The notes beneath the pieces were generated by a model, which was not told where the DNA came from, searched no databases, and saw only the letters and a program-made list of their open reading frames with translations. This document shows positions 1-7,724 of a DNA stretch of 28,783 bases, one piece after another; within the stretch, counting starts at the first letter, position 1, and the number at the start of each line of letters is the position of its first letter. The DNA is taken from contig DMZI01000066.1 of assembly GCA_003485325.1 (NCBI GenBank), positions 1 through 28,783 of the forward strand, read 5' to 3'. Position numbers and translations under genes: made by a program. Source of the DNA: Desulfotomaculum sp. (GTDB lineage Bacteria > Bacillota > Desulfotomaculia > Desulfotomaculales > Nap2-2B).

Positions 1-2
1 CC

Positions 3-117
3 AGGGAGGCAGTGCTTGCCTGTAATAAAAAGAAGCGGGGATGATCCATACCGCCTCCCTTGTAAACCCACACGGGCGCTCGGGTCGCTCCTCAGCGTTG
101 CCCTATCCTCCCGTGTG
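3..117. repeat. Two consecutive inverted repeats at the left edge
   Basis: Two perfect 8-bp inverted repeats lie side by side. AGGGAGGC at 3-10 pairs with 53-60, and CACACGGG at 69-76 pairs with 110-117. No gene is seen in the first 267 bases. The hairpins could be the tail of an upstream gene's terminator or part of a dispersed structured repeat; neither has a following T-tract. A TTGACA hexamer at 182-187 has no convincing -10 partner. Confidence 0.4.
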
Positions 118-267
118 ATAAAGCACGGTTAGTATAGCATAAATTCCTGTTTGATTGAAATACCAAAAACCCAAATGGTCCTTGACAAAGGGTACACTTT
201 GAAACAAGCTTGTCACCTTCCGGAAAAGGTGATAAACTGTAAAAAATTATGTTTTGGTGTAATAATA

Positions 268-528
268 ATGGCTAAATCTTTTAAACAACAATATAAAAGC
301 CCGTGGCTTCTTGTATTGCTTTTACTGTTGGGCGGGCTGATTGGAGACGCAATGGCTTTAGTGCTCCCGCGGGGGTTAAACTTCCTGAAAGCTGTCGGTA
401 CGCTGGGAATCAGCCCGGTAACACTTGATCTTCTTTTTCTCAAGCTGACTTTTGGACTCACTTTTGATTTCGGGATTTTAACTGTCCTGGGTTTGATTTT
501 GGGTCTTCTGCTTTACCGCAGTATGTAG
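268..528 (+). CDS. DUF4321 small membrane protein
   Basis: This is an 86-residue protein with two or three hydrophobic segments, around residues 12-32, 46-62 and 67-84. It matches the clostridial DUF4321 family, which characteristically sits just upstream of maf/radC/mreB. Function is unknown. An upstream in-frame ATG at 151 would add 39 polar, poorly conserved-looking residues. I chose the ATG at 268 because the family begins with a short charged stretch (MAKSFKQQYKS) directly before the first membrane helix. The stop codon abuts the next start at 529, so it is probably the first gene of the following operon. Confidence 0.75.
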   Translation: MAKSFKQQYKSPWLLVLLLLLGGLIGDAMALVLPRGLNFLKAVGTLGISPVTLDLLFLKLTFGLTFDFGILTVLGLILGLLLYRSM

Positions 529-1188
529 ATGTGCGATATCATGCTGTATTTGGCCTCTTCTTCACCCCGCAGACGAAATTTGTTGGAGCAACTGGGTATA
601 CCTTTTTATGTCCTTGAACAAGAAGTTGATGAGGCTGTAGAACCCGGGACGCCTCCCAGGATGCAGGTACAAGAACTGGCGCAGCGTAAGGCGTTGGCGG
701 CGGCAGAAAAAGTAGCCGGCGGGCTGGTCATCGGAGCGGATACGGTTGTCTACTGCGACGGACAAATACTGGGCAAACCTGCCACACAGGCGGAAGCGGA
801 GCAGATGCTCTTTCTTTTGCGGGGCAGGCAGCATGAGGTTTATACAGGTGTGGCCGTTATTGAAAAACCGTCCGGAAATATGCTGGTTGAGTTTGAACGG
901 ACACTGGTCAGGTTCCGCCCCCTTACCGCAAAAGAGATTAAAGCCTACGCAGCTACAGGTGAACCCGCCGGTAAAGCGGGGGCGTATGCTGTCCAGGGGC
1001 TGGCGGCTATTTTTATTGAAGGTATCGACGGTTGTTATTCCAATGTTGTAGGCCTGCCTTTGGCCCGCCTGGCCAGGATGCTGAAAGCTTTTGGAGTAGA
1101 CCTTTTAGGATCTGAGAGGATAAAGATTGGAAACAGTAAAATACCACCCGACGATCAGGGAGATGCCCGCAAACCTAAGGCCCCGTGA
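529..1188 (+). CDS. maf: Maf-like nucleoside triphosphate pyrophosphatase
   Basis: This is a cytoplasmic Maf/HAM1-fold enzyme that hydrolyses non-canonical or excess nucleotides (dTTP/UTP type in the YhdE branch) to the monophosphate and pyrophosphate. The N-terminal phosphate-binding motif SSSPRR is at residues 10-15, GADTVV with catalytic Asp71 is at 69-74, and LGKP follows. The ORF is 219 residues, a little longer than the usual 190-200, and its last ~20 codons overlap radC by 62 nt. That tail (DDQGDARKPKAP) looks like translation of the radC start region and is probably dispensable. An internal ATG at 541 (MLYLASSS) is an equally plausible start because neither has a clear Shine-Dalgarno. 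In Firmicutes maf-radC-mreB is a standard order linked to septation control. Confidence 0.9.
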   Translation: MCDIMLYLASSSPRRRNLLEQLGIPFYVLEQEVDEAVEPGTPPRMQVQELAQRKALAAAEKVAGGLVIGADTVVYCDGQILGKPATQAEAEQMLFLLRGRQHEVYTGVAVIEKPSGNMLVEFERTLVRFRPLTAKEIKAYAATGEPAGKAGAYAVQGLAAIFIEGIDGCYSNVVGLPLARLARMLKAFGVDLLGSERIKIGNSKIPPDDQGDARKPKAP

Positions 1189-1822
1189 ACGTCTGCTTAA
1201 AGAAGGCGTACAGGCCCTAACCGATGTTGAACTGCTGGCCATATTACTGCGTACCGGATCAACCGGAGGAAGCGTTCTGGAGTTGGCGGCGGTTGTGTTG
1301 AACCGCTTCCGGAGCTTGAGGGAACTGCTTCAGGCCAGCATAGAGGAATTAAGCAGTATAAAAGGCATGGGTCCGGCCAAAGCCACCCAGGTTAAAGCAG
1401 CCCTGGAACTTGGCAGGCGGGTTGCAGAACAGAAGGTAGATGACCGGGCGGTAATCAGACATCCGGAAGATGCAGCCGGTCTGATGATGGAGGAAATGCG
1501 GAGCCTTGATCGTGAACAGTTCAGGGCGCTGCTGCTCAATACAAAGCACCAGTTGATCGGCAGGGAAATTATCTCAATCGGCACATTAAACTCCTCTATG
1601 GTACACCCGCGGGAATTATTTAAGAGCGCAATCAAGCGGAGCGCCGCGGCGATGATTCTGGTCCATAACCATCCCAGCGGGGACCCGGCGCCGAGCCAGG
1701 AGGATATAGGGATTACGAAGCGCCTGCTGGAAGCCGGCAGTATAATAGGCATTGAAATCCTGGATCACCTTATTGTGGGGGATAACAGGTTTGTCAGTTT
1801 GAAAGCCAAAGGATTAATGTAA
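1127..1822 (+). CDS. radC: RadC/UPF0758 family JAMM-domain protein
   Basis: This 231-residue protein combines an N-terminal helix-hairpin-helix region (around residues 60-95, with SIKGMGPAKA) and a C-terminal JAMM/MPN metal-binding domain. The metal motif is His180-x-His182 followed ten residues later by Asp193, with the glutamate in the preceding GREIISIG segment. The family was named for radiation resistance, but its biochemical role is unsettled; DNA-associated functions are assumed. The start is a TTG preceded by AGAGGA at 1115-1120, lying inside the 3' end of maf, so the two genes are translationally coupled. It is followed after 29 nt by mreB. Confidence 0.92.
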   Translation: METVKYHPTIREMPANLRPRERLLKEGVQALTDVELLAILLRTGSTGGSVLELAAVVLNRFRSLRELLQASIEELSSIKGMGPAKATQVKAALELGRRVAEQKVDDRAVIRHPEDAAGLMMEEMRSLDREQFRALLLNTKHQLIGREIISIGTLNSSMVHPRELFKSAIKRSAAAMILVHNHPSGDPAPSQEDIGITKRLLEAGSIIGIEILDHLIVGDNRFVSLKAKGLM

Positions 1823-1851
1823 GTTTTGCGGGAAATTAAGGAGGGAATAAG

Positions 1852-2889
1852 TTGCGGATCGGATTATTTTCCAAGGATATGGGGATAGACCTTGGTACAG
1901 CCAATTCCCTGGTTTACGTCAAAGGCAGGGGTATTATCCTCAGGGAGCCTTCTGTTGTCGCCATTGAAAAGGACAGCAGCAAGGTTCTGGCAGTCGGCGA
2001 GGAAGCCAGGCAGATGATCGGGCGCACACCGGGAAATATTGTTGCCATCAGGCCCATGAAAGACGGCGTGATTGCCGATTTCGATGTTACCCAGAGCATG
2101 ATCAAATACTTTATCGACAAGGCGTTAAGGAAGAGAACATTTTTTGTGCGGCCGCGGGTCGTTGTCTCCGTTCCTTCGGGGGTAACGCCGGTCGAGGAAC
2201 GGGCGGTGCGTGAGGCGGCAATCCAGGCTGGCGCCAGGGAAGTATACCTTGTTGAAGAGCCAATGGCGGCGGCCATCGGGGCGGAACTGCCTGTCCATGA
2301 GCCGATGGGCAACATGATCGTCGATATCGGAGGCGGAACAACCGAAGTGGCTGTTATTTCCCTGGGCGGAATCGTAACCAGCTGCTCCATCCGGATTGCC
2401 GGCGACGAGATGGACGAGTCAATTATCCTGCATGTTAAAAAAGCATATAACTTATTAATTGGCGAGCGTACTGCAGAAGAAATAAAAATCGGCATCGGCA
2501 CGGCCTATCCCATGGAAGATTCAGGCGACTATGATGTGCGGGGCAGGGACCTGATTACCGGACTGCCCAAGACTGTACGGATCACCGCCGAGGAAATATA
2601 CCGGGCTTTATCCGAGCCGGTCACCGCTATACTGGATGCCATTAAGTCCACCCTTGAGCAGACTCCGCCGGAACTTGCCGCAGACGTTATGGACCGCGGT
2701 ATTATCATGGCCGGAGGCGGTTCCCTCCTGAGAGGTCTGGATTTATTGGTCAGCGAACAAACTGGAATGCCCGTTCATCTTGCCGATGAGCCCCTGCTTT
2801 GCGTTGCCAGGGGTACGGGAAGCGTCCTCGAAAATATAGATATTTTAAAGCGTGTATTGATTAGCCCTAAAAAATTCTCGTCAGGTTAG
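1852..2889 (+). CDS. mreB: Rod-shape-determining actin homologue MreB
   Basis: This is bacterial actin. It polymerises beneath the membrane and directs the elongation peptidoglycan machinery. At 345 residues it is full length. The phosphate-1 loop (D13-L-G-T-A) and the second nucleotide-binding motif DIGGGT starting at Asp158 are intact, and a third, AGGGSLLRG, lies near residue 287. The start is TTG at 1852, supported by AAGGAGGG at 1838-1845. It is the first of mreB-mreC-mreD-PBP2, all spaced by less than 20 nt, so they are probably one transcript. Confidence 0.98.
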   Translation: MRIGLFSKDMGIDLGTANSLVYVKGRGIILREPSVVAIEKDSSKVLAVGEEARQMIGRTPGNIVAIRPMKDGVIADFDVTQSMIKYFIDKALRKRTFFVRPRVVVSVPSGVTPVEERAVREAAIQAGAREVYLVEEPMAAAIGAELPVHEPMGNMIVDIGGGTTEVAVISLGGIVTSCSIRIAGDEMDESIILHVKKAYNLLIGERTAEEIKIGIGTAYPMEDSGDYDVRGRDLITGLPKTVRITAEEIYRALSEPVTAILDAIKSTLEQTPPELAADVMDRGIIMAGGGSLLRGLDLLVSEQTGMPVHLADEPLLCVARGTGSVLENIDILKRVLISPKKFSSG

Positions 2890-2899
2890 GTGTAGCCCA

Positions 2900-3733
2900 A
2901 TGTCGAAGAGGGTGGGCGGAAGAGTTGTTCTTTTAGCCATAGCTGTAATTATAGTTTTATTAATGCTTAAAGGAACTGTTTTAAGAGAAGTTTCTTCTCC
3001 TTCCATGGAAGGAGCCTTAAGAGACGCTTGCGCTCCCGTTCAGAAAATTTTCATGACAATAGGCAATTGGGGGAAAGGAGCTCTAACCTTTCCTCTTTCT
3101 TTGCTGGGCGCCTCCAGGCATAACCGGGAACTGACGGAAGAAGTGTCTATGCTCCAGGGAGAGATTAGAAAATTGGAAGAATACCGCCTGGAAAACGAAC
3201 GATTGAAGAAGATGCTCGATTACCAGCCTTCCGTGGTTTCCTATACCTACTCTCCGGTAACCGTTGCCGCGGTTATAAGCCGAGATCCCGGCAACTGGTT
3301 TAGTACGATCAACCTGGGGAAGGGCTCCAGGCAGGGCATCAAAATGAATATGGCTGTGATGGTTCCCGAGGGTCTGGTGGGCAGGGTAATCAAAGTAAGT
3401 GAAAATACGGCCCAGGTGCTGTTGATTACCGACCCGCGCAGCGCGGTCAGCGGGCTGATCCAGCAAACGCGCTCACCCGGACTGGTGGAGGGTACCGGCG
3501 GGGGCGCCGGGGGCCTGCGCATGATTAATATTCCTTATGATGTAGTAATTCACCCCGATCAAGTGGTAGTAACCGCAGGAGCGGGCAGTTTTTTCCCCAA
3601 GGGGCTCCCTATCGGACAGATCAAAAGCTCTGTCAGGGATCCGTCAGGGCTTTTTTATATTGCTGTTATACGGCCATTTGTTGATTTTAACCGTCTGGAA
3701 GAAGTTTACGTGATTCAAAAAACTAAAGTATAG
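2900..3733 (+). CDS. mreC: Rod-shape-determining protein MreC
   Basis: This is a 277-residue bitopic scaffold linking MreB/MreD to the penicillin-binding protein. There is one N-terminal membrane helix (about residues 8-24), a coiled coil (about 73-106, rich in E/L/K heptads) that mediates dimerisation, and a C-terminal beta-domain of MreC type with a glycine-rich loop (GTGGGAGG). It starts 10 nt after the mreB stop with only a weak AGGTG ribosome site, which suggests translational coupling to mreB. Confidence 0.96.
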   Translation: MSKRVGGRVVLLAIAVIIVLLMLKGTVLREVSSPSMEGALRDACAPVQKIFMTIGNWGKGALTFPLSLLGASRHNRELTEEVSMLQGEIRKLEEYRLENERLKKMLDYQPSVVSYTYSPVTVAAVISRDPGNWFSTINLGKGSRQGIKMNMAVMVPEGLVGRVIKVSENTAQVLLITDPRSAVSGLIQQTRSPGLVEGTGGGAGGLRMINIPYDVVIHPDQVVVTAGAGSFFPKGLPIGQIKSSVRDPSGLFYIAVIRPFVDFNRLEEVYVIQKTKV

Positions 3734-3745
3734 GGACTTGCGCTT

Positions 3746-4228
3746 ATGAAGCAGGGTTTGTGTCTGCTGATAACTTTGCTTGCAGCTTTAACTCTTCAGG
3801 CGACTGTTCTTGATTATTTACGGGTGGCCGGCGTTAAACCCGACATCGTTCTAATTGTGATTATTTTCAACTCTTTCCGGCAGGGCTCAAAAAACGGGGC
3901 CCTGTGGGGGTTTGCAGCCGGACTTCTTGTCGATATTTTCTCAGGCGGTTACTTCGGCCTGAATGCCCTTTCGCTTGCCGCAGCCGGTTATCTTGCGGGC
4001 GAAGCCAAAACAGGGCTGTACCTGAACAGCAACACCAGGGTTGCTGCCGTTACACTGGCGGTTTCACTGGCCGCTGGCGTGTTTCAATATCTGCTGCTTG
4101 CCTTTTCCGGCGTTTTTGTCTCACCGTGGCTGGCTCTTGGGGTTATTGTTCCCGGCGCAGTATATAATACAGTGGCTGCCCTCCTGATAAAGTTTTTTTA
4201 TCATCCGAAGATGCTTTTTGACAGATAG
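3746..4228 (+). CDS. mreD: Rod-shape-determining membrane protein MreD
   Basis: This 160-residue polytopic protein has about five hydrophobic helices. The family signature region around residues 30-75 includes KPDIVLI near residue 33 and the glycine-rich GLLVDIFSGGYFGLNAL. MreD is the integral-membrane partner of MreC in the elongasome. It begins 12 nt after mreC and ends 15 nt before the PBP2 gene. Confidence 0.94.
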   Translation: MKQGLCLLITLLAALTLQATVLDYLRVAGVKPDIVLIVIIFNSFRQGSKNGALWGFAAGLLVDIFSGGYFGLNALSLAAAGYLAGEAKTGLYLNSNTRVAAVTLAVSLAAGVFQYLLLAFSGVFVSPWLALGVIVPGAVYNTVAALLIKFFYHPKMLFDR

Positions 4229-4243
4229 GGGCGGGCGATTTTT

Positions 4244-6085
4244 ATGGACCGTAAAAGCATGGAGAAAAAAATGCGTATTTTTACAGTCCTGGTAATTGGG
4301 GCTTTTTTGGTACTGATCGTCCGGCTTGCTTTTCTTCAGCTCATTGAGGCTGAAGAGTACCAGACGAAGGCCCGTTTAAACCACCAGAGGCTGATCACGA
4401 TCACCGCTCCAAGAGGTGAAATAGTTGATCGAAACGGCATACGCGTGGTGGGCAATAAGCCGGTCTATACTATTTCCGTTGCCTACCTAGGATTAAAAGA
4501 CACTTCAAAGGTAGTCGGGAGGCTGGCCCAGCTCCTGGTCGGCGAGGATATCTACGAAGGCTGGAGCGCCGGCAGAATCAAAGAAGATATCGATAAAAAA
4601 ATGCAGGCGCAGAGTCTGAAGCTTTATGAACCTGTAAAAGTAAGCGTAGGGGTGAGTTATGAAGCAATAACCAGGCTTGAAGAAAACCGCCTTGACCTGC
4701 CTGGTGTTTTCATAGACATCCAGCCGATCCGGGACTATCCCTTAAAAGATCTACTTGCTCAGACGGTTGGTTTTGTCAGGGAGATCGACCAGCGCCAGCT
4801 GGAAAAGAACAAAGACAATGGTTATGAGCCCGGAGACAACTTCGGTCAGACCGGCCTGGAATCCCAGTATGAATACTTCCTGCGCGGACAGGACGGCGGC
4901 CGGGTGGTGGAGGTGGACGCCCTGGGACGGCCGGTCCGTTATCTGGGGGTTAAATCACCAGTGGCCGGGAATAAACTGGTTTTAACTATCGACAGCCGGC
5001 TTCAGCGCGTGGCTCAGGACGCCCTTGCCCAGGGAGCGCAGATGGCCAAAGATTTAGGGTATGCAAAAGTTCCGGCGGGAAAATCCGTCACCGGAGCGGC
5101 GGTTGCTTTGGATGTCCAGACCGGCGAGGTGCTTGCCATGGCCAGTTTCCCTTCCTATGATCCCACGATATTTACACGCACTCTATCGGCCGAAGATTAT
5201 AATGAAGTGAGCAGCCAGGGGGCCCTGAAGAACCATGCCGTCGAAGATGTTTATATCCCCGGTTCAACATTTAAAATGGTGACCTCGGCAGCCCTTTTGG
5301 AAGGTAAGATTATTACTCCTTTGACCAAAATTTTCTGTACGGGGTTTTATAAATATAAGAAGGACTGGAAAGTACACGGGGAAGTAGATCTTAGAAAAGC
5401 GCTCATGTACTCCTGCGACGTTTTTTTCTATCACTTCGGCGCTATCATGGGGCCTGACCTGATGGTCAAGTATGCCAAAGAATTTGGCCTTGGGGAAAAG
5501 ACCGGTATCGACCTTCCCGGCGAGGAAAACGGGCAGATAGCCTCCCCGGAGCGTAAAAAAGAAGTCTGGAAGAGCAACGCCTGGGAGTCTCAGTGGCATG
5601 AATACGACAGCATGGATATGGCCATCGGCCAGCAGGATAATAAATTTACCGCCCTGCAGCTGGCCAATTACATTGCCATGATTGCCAACGGCGGAAAAGC
5701 CATGCAGCCGTATTTGGTTCAAAAGATTGTCAGCCCCGACGGGAAGGTTGTTCAGCAATTTTCCCCCAACATGATTCGCGAGGTGAATGTCTCTCACGAA
5801 ACCCTGGAGGTTATCCGGGAAGGGATGCATATGGTCACCCTGCCGCCGTCAGGCACCGCTTCCGGTGTCTTTGCGGGGGCGTCATACCAGACGGCGGCCA
5901 AGACAGGCACTGCCGAGGTTGGTGACAAGGCAGGAAATACAAACGCTCTTTTCGTGGCTTTTGCGCCTTTTGACAAACCAAAAATTGCGGTTTCGGTAGT
6001 GCTCGGGTACGGCGGCAAAGGAAGCGGAATCTCCGGGCCCGTAGCGCGTCAGATACTGGATGAATTCTTTAAAGAGCAAAAATAG
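4244..6085 (+). CDS. mrdA: Penicillin-binding protein 2 (class B transpeptidase)
   Basis: This is the peptidoglycan D,D-transpeptidase of the elongation complex, working with RodA. It has 613 residues: one N-terminal membrane helix (about 12-31), a class-B dimerisation domain (the APRGEIVDRNG motif near residue 54) and a C-terminal transpeptidase domain. All three active-site motifs are visible: S341-T-F-K344 (catalytic serine), S390-C-D392 and K553-T-G. It is the last gene of the mreBCD unit, and minC follows after an 88-nt gap. The shorter ORFs inside it in other frames have no supporting features. Confidence 0.97.
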   Translation: MDRKSMEKKMRIFTVLVIGAFLVLIVRLAFLQLIEAEEYQTKARLNHQRLITITAPRGEIVDRNGIRVVGNKPVYTISVAYLGLKDTSKVVGRLAQLLVGEDIYEGWSAGRIKEDIDKKMQAQSLKLYEPVKVSVGVSYEAITRLEENRLDLPGVFIDIQPIRDYPLKDLLAQTVGFVREIDQRQLEKNKDNGYEPGDNFGQTGLESQYEYFLRGQDGGRVVEVDALGRPVRYLGVKSPVAGNKLVLTIDSRLQRVAQDALAQGAQMAKDLGYAKVPAGKSVTGAAVALDVQTGEVLAMASFPSYDPTIFTRTLSAEDYNEVSSQGALKNHAVEDVYIPGSTFKMVTSAALLEGKIITPLTKIFCTGFYKYKKDWKVHGEVDLRKALMYSCDVFFYHFGAIMGPDLMVKYAKEFGLGEKTGIDLPGEENGQIASPERKKEVWKSNAWESQWHEYDSMDMAIGQQDNKFTALQLANYIAMIANGGKAMQPYLVQKIVSPDGKVVQQFSPNMIREVNVSHETLEVIREGMHMVTLPPSGTASGVFAGASYQTAAKTGTAEVGDKAGNTNALFVAFAPFDKPKIAVSVVLGYGGKGSGISGPVARQILDEFFKEQK

Positions 6086-6173
6086 CAGCCTATATATTTT
6101 GGCTTTCATAGCAGGATTTGGTTCCGGTATTGTAGAATATATATCTGTCTTTAAAGCTTAGGGAGAGATTTTT

Positions 6174-6584
6174 TTGCAGTTTATCGACCAGGGTAATTTA
6201 ATTGATGATAATACTATATTGGTCAGAAGGACGCTTCGTTCGGGGCAAAAGGTTAATTTCAGCGGCAATGTAGTCATCCTTGGCGACGTTAACCCCGGCG
6301 CCGAGGTCAAAGCCTTCGGCCATGTGATCGTTTTTGGATCCCTGCGGGGCATGGTACATGCTGGCGCTGACGGGAATGAGCAGGCTGTGGTAATTGCTTT
6401 TCGTTTACAGCCAACCCAATTGAGGATTGCCAACCATATCACCCGTCCCCCTGAGGACGGGTCGGCAGCGCCCGACCAGCCGGAAATAGCCCGTATTAAA
6501 GACAATGTCGTTACCATAGACACTTTCCAGTCCGGCAGTGAACGGCAGATTCCCCAGAAAGAAACAGACAGATACTTAACTTGA
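6174..6584 (+). CDS. minC: MinC reduced to its C-terminal (MinD-binding) domain
   Basis: This 136-residue protein matches the beta-helical C-terminal domain of MinC (repeating G-x-V motifs: SGNVVILGDVNPGAEVKAFG, then HVIVFGSLRG near residues 51-60). That domain dimerises, binds MinD and contacts the FtsZ tail. Full MinC is about 200-230 residues with an N-terminal FtsZ-inhibiting domain. Here the start is a TTG with GGGAGAG at 6161-6167, and only 88 nt separate it from PBP2, so the N-domain is not encoded upstream in any frame. Residues 105-136 form a polar tail. minD follows after 16 nt with a good AGGAGG. Confidence 0.85.
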   Translation: MQFIDQGNLIDDNTILVRRTLRSGQKVNFSGNVVILGDVNPGAEVKAFGHVIVFGSLRGMVHAGADGNEQAVVIAFRLQPTQLRIANHITRPPEDGSAAPDQPEIARIKDNVVTIDTFQSGSERQIPQKETDRYLT

Positions 6585-6600
6585 GGAGGTAAGACCGTCA

Positions 6601-7392
6601 ATGGGTGAGGTAATTGTAATCACTTCTGGTAAGGGAGGGGTAGGGAAAACTACAACTACCGCCAACCTGGGCACCGGCCTGGCGTCAATGGGCTATCAGG
6701 TTGTCCTGATTGACGCCGATATTGGGCTGCGCAACCTGGACGTACTGCTCGGCCTGGAAAACCGGATTGTTTATGATCTCACCGATGTAATAGGCGGTAA
6801 TTGCCGTTTAAGGCAGGCGCTGATTAAAGACAAGCGCTATGAAGGGCTTTATCTTCTGCCGGCGGCGCAGACCAAGGATAAAACTGCCGTCAACCCGGAA
6901 CAGATGAAACAACTCTGCGAAGACCTGCTGAAGGAATTTGAGTATGTGCTGATTGACTGTCCGGCCGGTATAGAGCAGGGCTTCCGCAATGCTATTGCAG
7001 GCGCTCAGAAGGCGATCGTGGTGACTACCCCGGAGATGTCCGCAGTGCGGGACGCAGACCGTGTGATCGGGCTGTTGGAGGCTGCGGAACTGAGAAAACC
7101 CGTCCTGATCATTAACCGCCTGCGGCCCAAGATGGTCCGCCACGGGGACATGATGAGCATGGAAGATATCATCGACATACTGGCGATTGAGCTTTTAGGT
7201 ATTATCCCGGAGGATGAAATGGTGGTCATCAGCACCAACAAGGGTGAAACCGTTTTAAGCGATGAACGGGCGAGATCCGGCCAGGCTTTCCGTAATATTG
7301 TCCGGCGCTTAAAAGGTGAAAACGTACCTCTGATGGACCTTGACGGGGCCGGGCTGCTCACCAGACTGCGCCGTTTTATAGGTTTAAAGTAA
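6601..7392 (+). CDS. minD: Septum-site-determining ATPase MinD
   Basis: This is a membrane-associated P-loop ATPase of the ParA/MinD family that recruits MinC and is released by MinE. The deviant Walker A motif is KGGVGKTT at residues 11-18, Walker A' (DADIGLRNLD) is near 39-48, and the switch region IDCPAG is near 119. The last ~12 residues (LLTRLRRFIGLK) form the amphipathic membrane-targeting helix. Length (263) is normal. The ribosome site AGGAGG sits about 10 nt before the ATG. Confidence 0.98.
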   Translation: MGEVIVITSGKGGVGKTTTTANLGTGLASMGYQVVLIDADIGLRNLDVLLGLENRIVYDLTDVIGGNCRLRQALIKDKRYEGLYLLPAAQTKDKTAVNPEQMKQLCEDLLKEFEYVLIDCPAGIEQGFRNAIAGAQKAIVVTTPEMSAVRDADRVIGLLEAAELRKPVLIINRLRPKMVRHGDMMSMEDIIDILAIELLGIIPEDEMVVISTNKGETVLSDERARSGQAFRNIVRRLKGENVPLMDLDGAGLLTRLRRFIGLK

Positions 7393-7414
7393 AGCATGAC
7401 GGGGGTGTACAAGG

Positions 7415-7699
7415 TTGTTTGAATTTCTGGCTAAATTGTTCGGTAAAGATTCAGGCGGCAGCAAGAACATAGCCAAGGAAAGGCTTCGCCTAGTCCTGTT
7501 GCATGACCGGTCCAGCGTATCCCCGGAATTGTTGCAAGTTTTGAAGACTGAGTTGATCAAAGTTATCTCAACATACCTGGAAATTGATGAACAGGCTTTG
7601 GAGGTTTCGCTGGAAACTAGCGATAACCAGGTAGCCCTGGTTGCCAACATTCCTGTCCGGGGTATGAAGCGTTTAAACGGTGAATTGGCTTCCACTTAG
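7415..7699 (+). CDS. minE: Cell division topological specificity factor MinE
   Basis: This 94-residue protein has the MinE layout: a short N-terminal membrane-binding stretch (FEFLAKLFG), an anti-MinCD segment (KERLRLVLLHDRS, residues 25-37) and a C-terminal topological-specificity domain. The start is TTG at 7415 with GGGGGTG at 7401-7407. MinE stimulates MinD ATPase and sets up pole-to-pole oscillation. Its presence with MinD implies oscillating, not DivIVA-only, control of septum placement. Confidence 0.95.
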   Translation: MFEFLAKLFGKDSGGSKNIAKERLRLVLLHDRSSVSPELLQVLKTELIKVISTYLEIDEQALEVSLETSDNQVALVANIPVRGMKRLNGELAST

Positions 7700-7724
7700 A
7701 TCTTGAAATTTAAAGGTGGTTATC

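Noticed and set aside
182..187. TTGACA as a sigma-A -35 for the DUF4321 gene
   Set aside because: No acceptable -10 lies 16-18 nt downstream.
1914..2501. 195-residue - strand ORF inside mreB
   Set aside because: It is a shadow of the intact mreB reading frame, with Ser/Thr/Ile-rich composition typical of antisense translation.
5264..5830. 188-residue - strand ORF inside the PBP2 gene
   Set aside because: It lies wholly within the transpeptidase domain coding region and has no ribosome site or recognisable motif.
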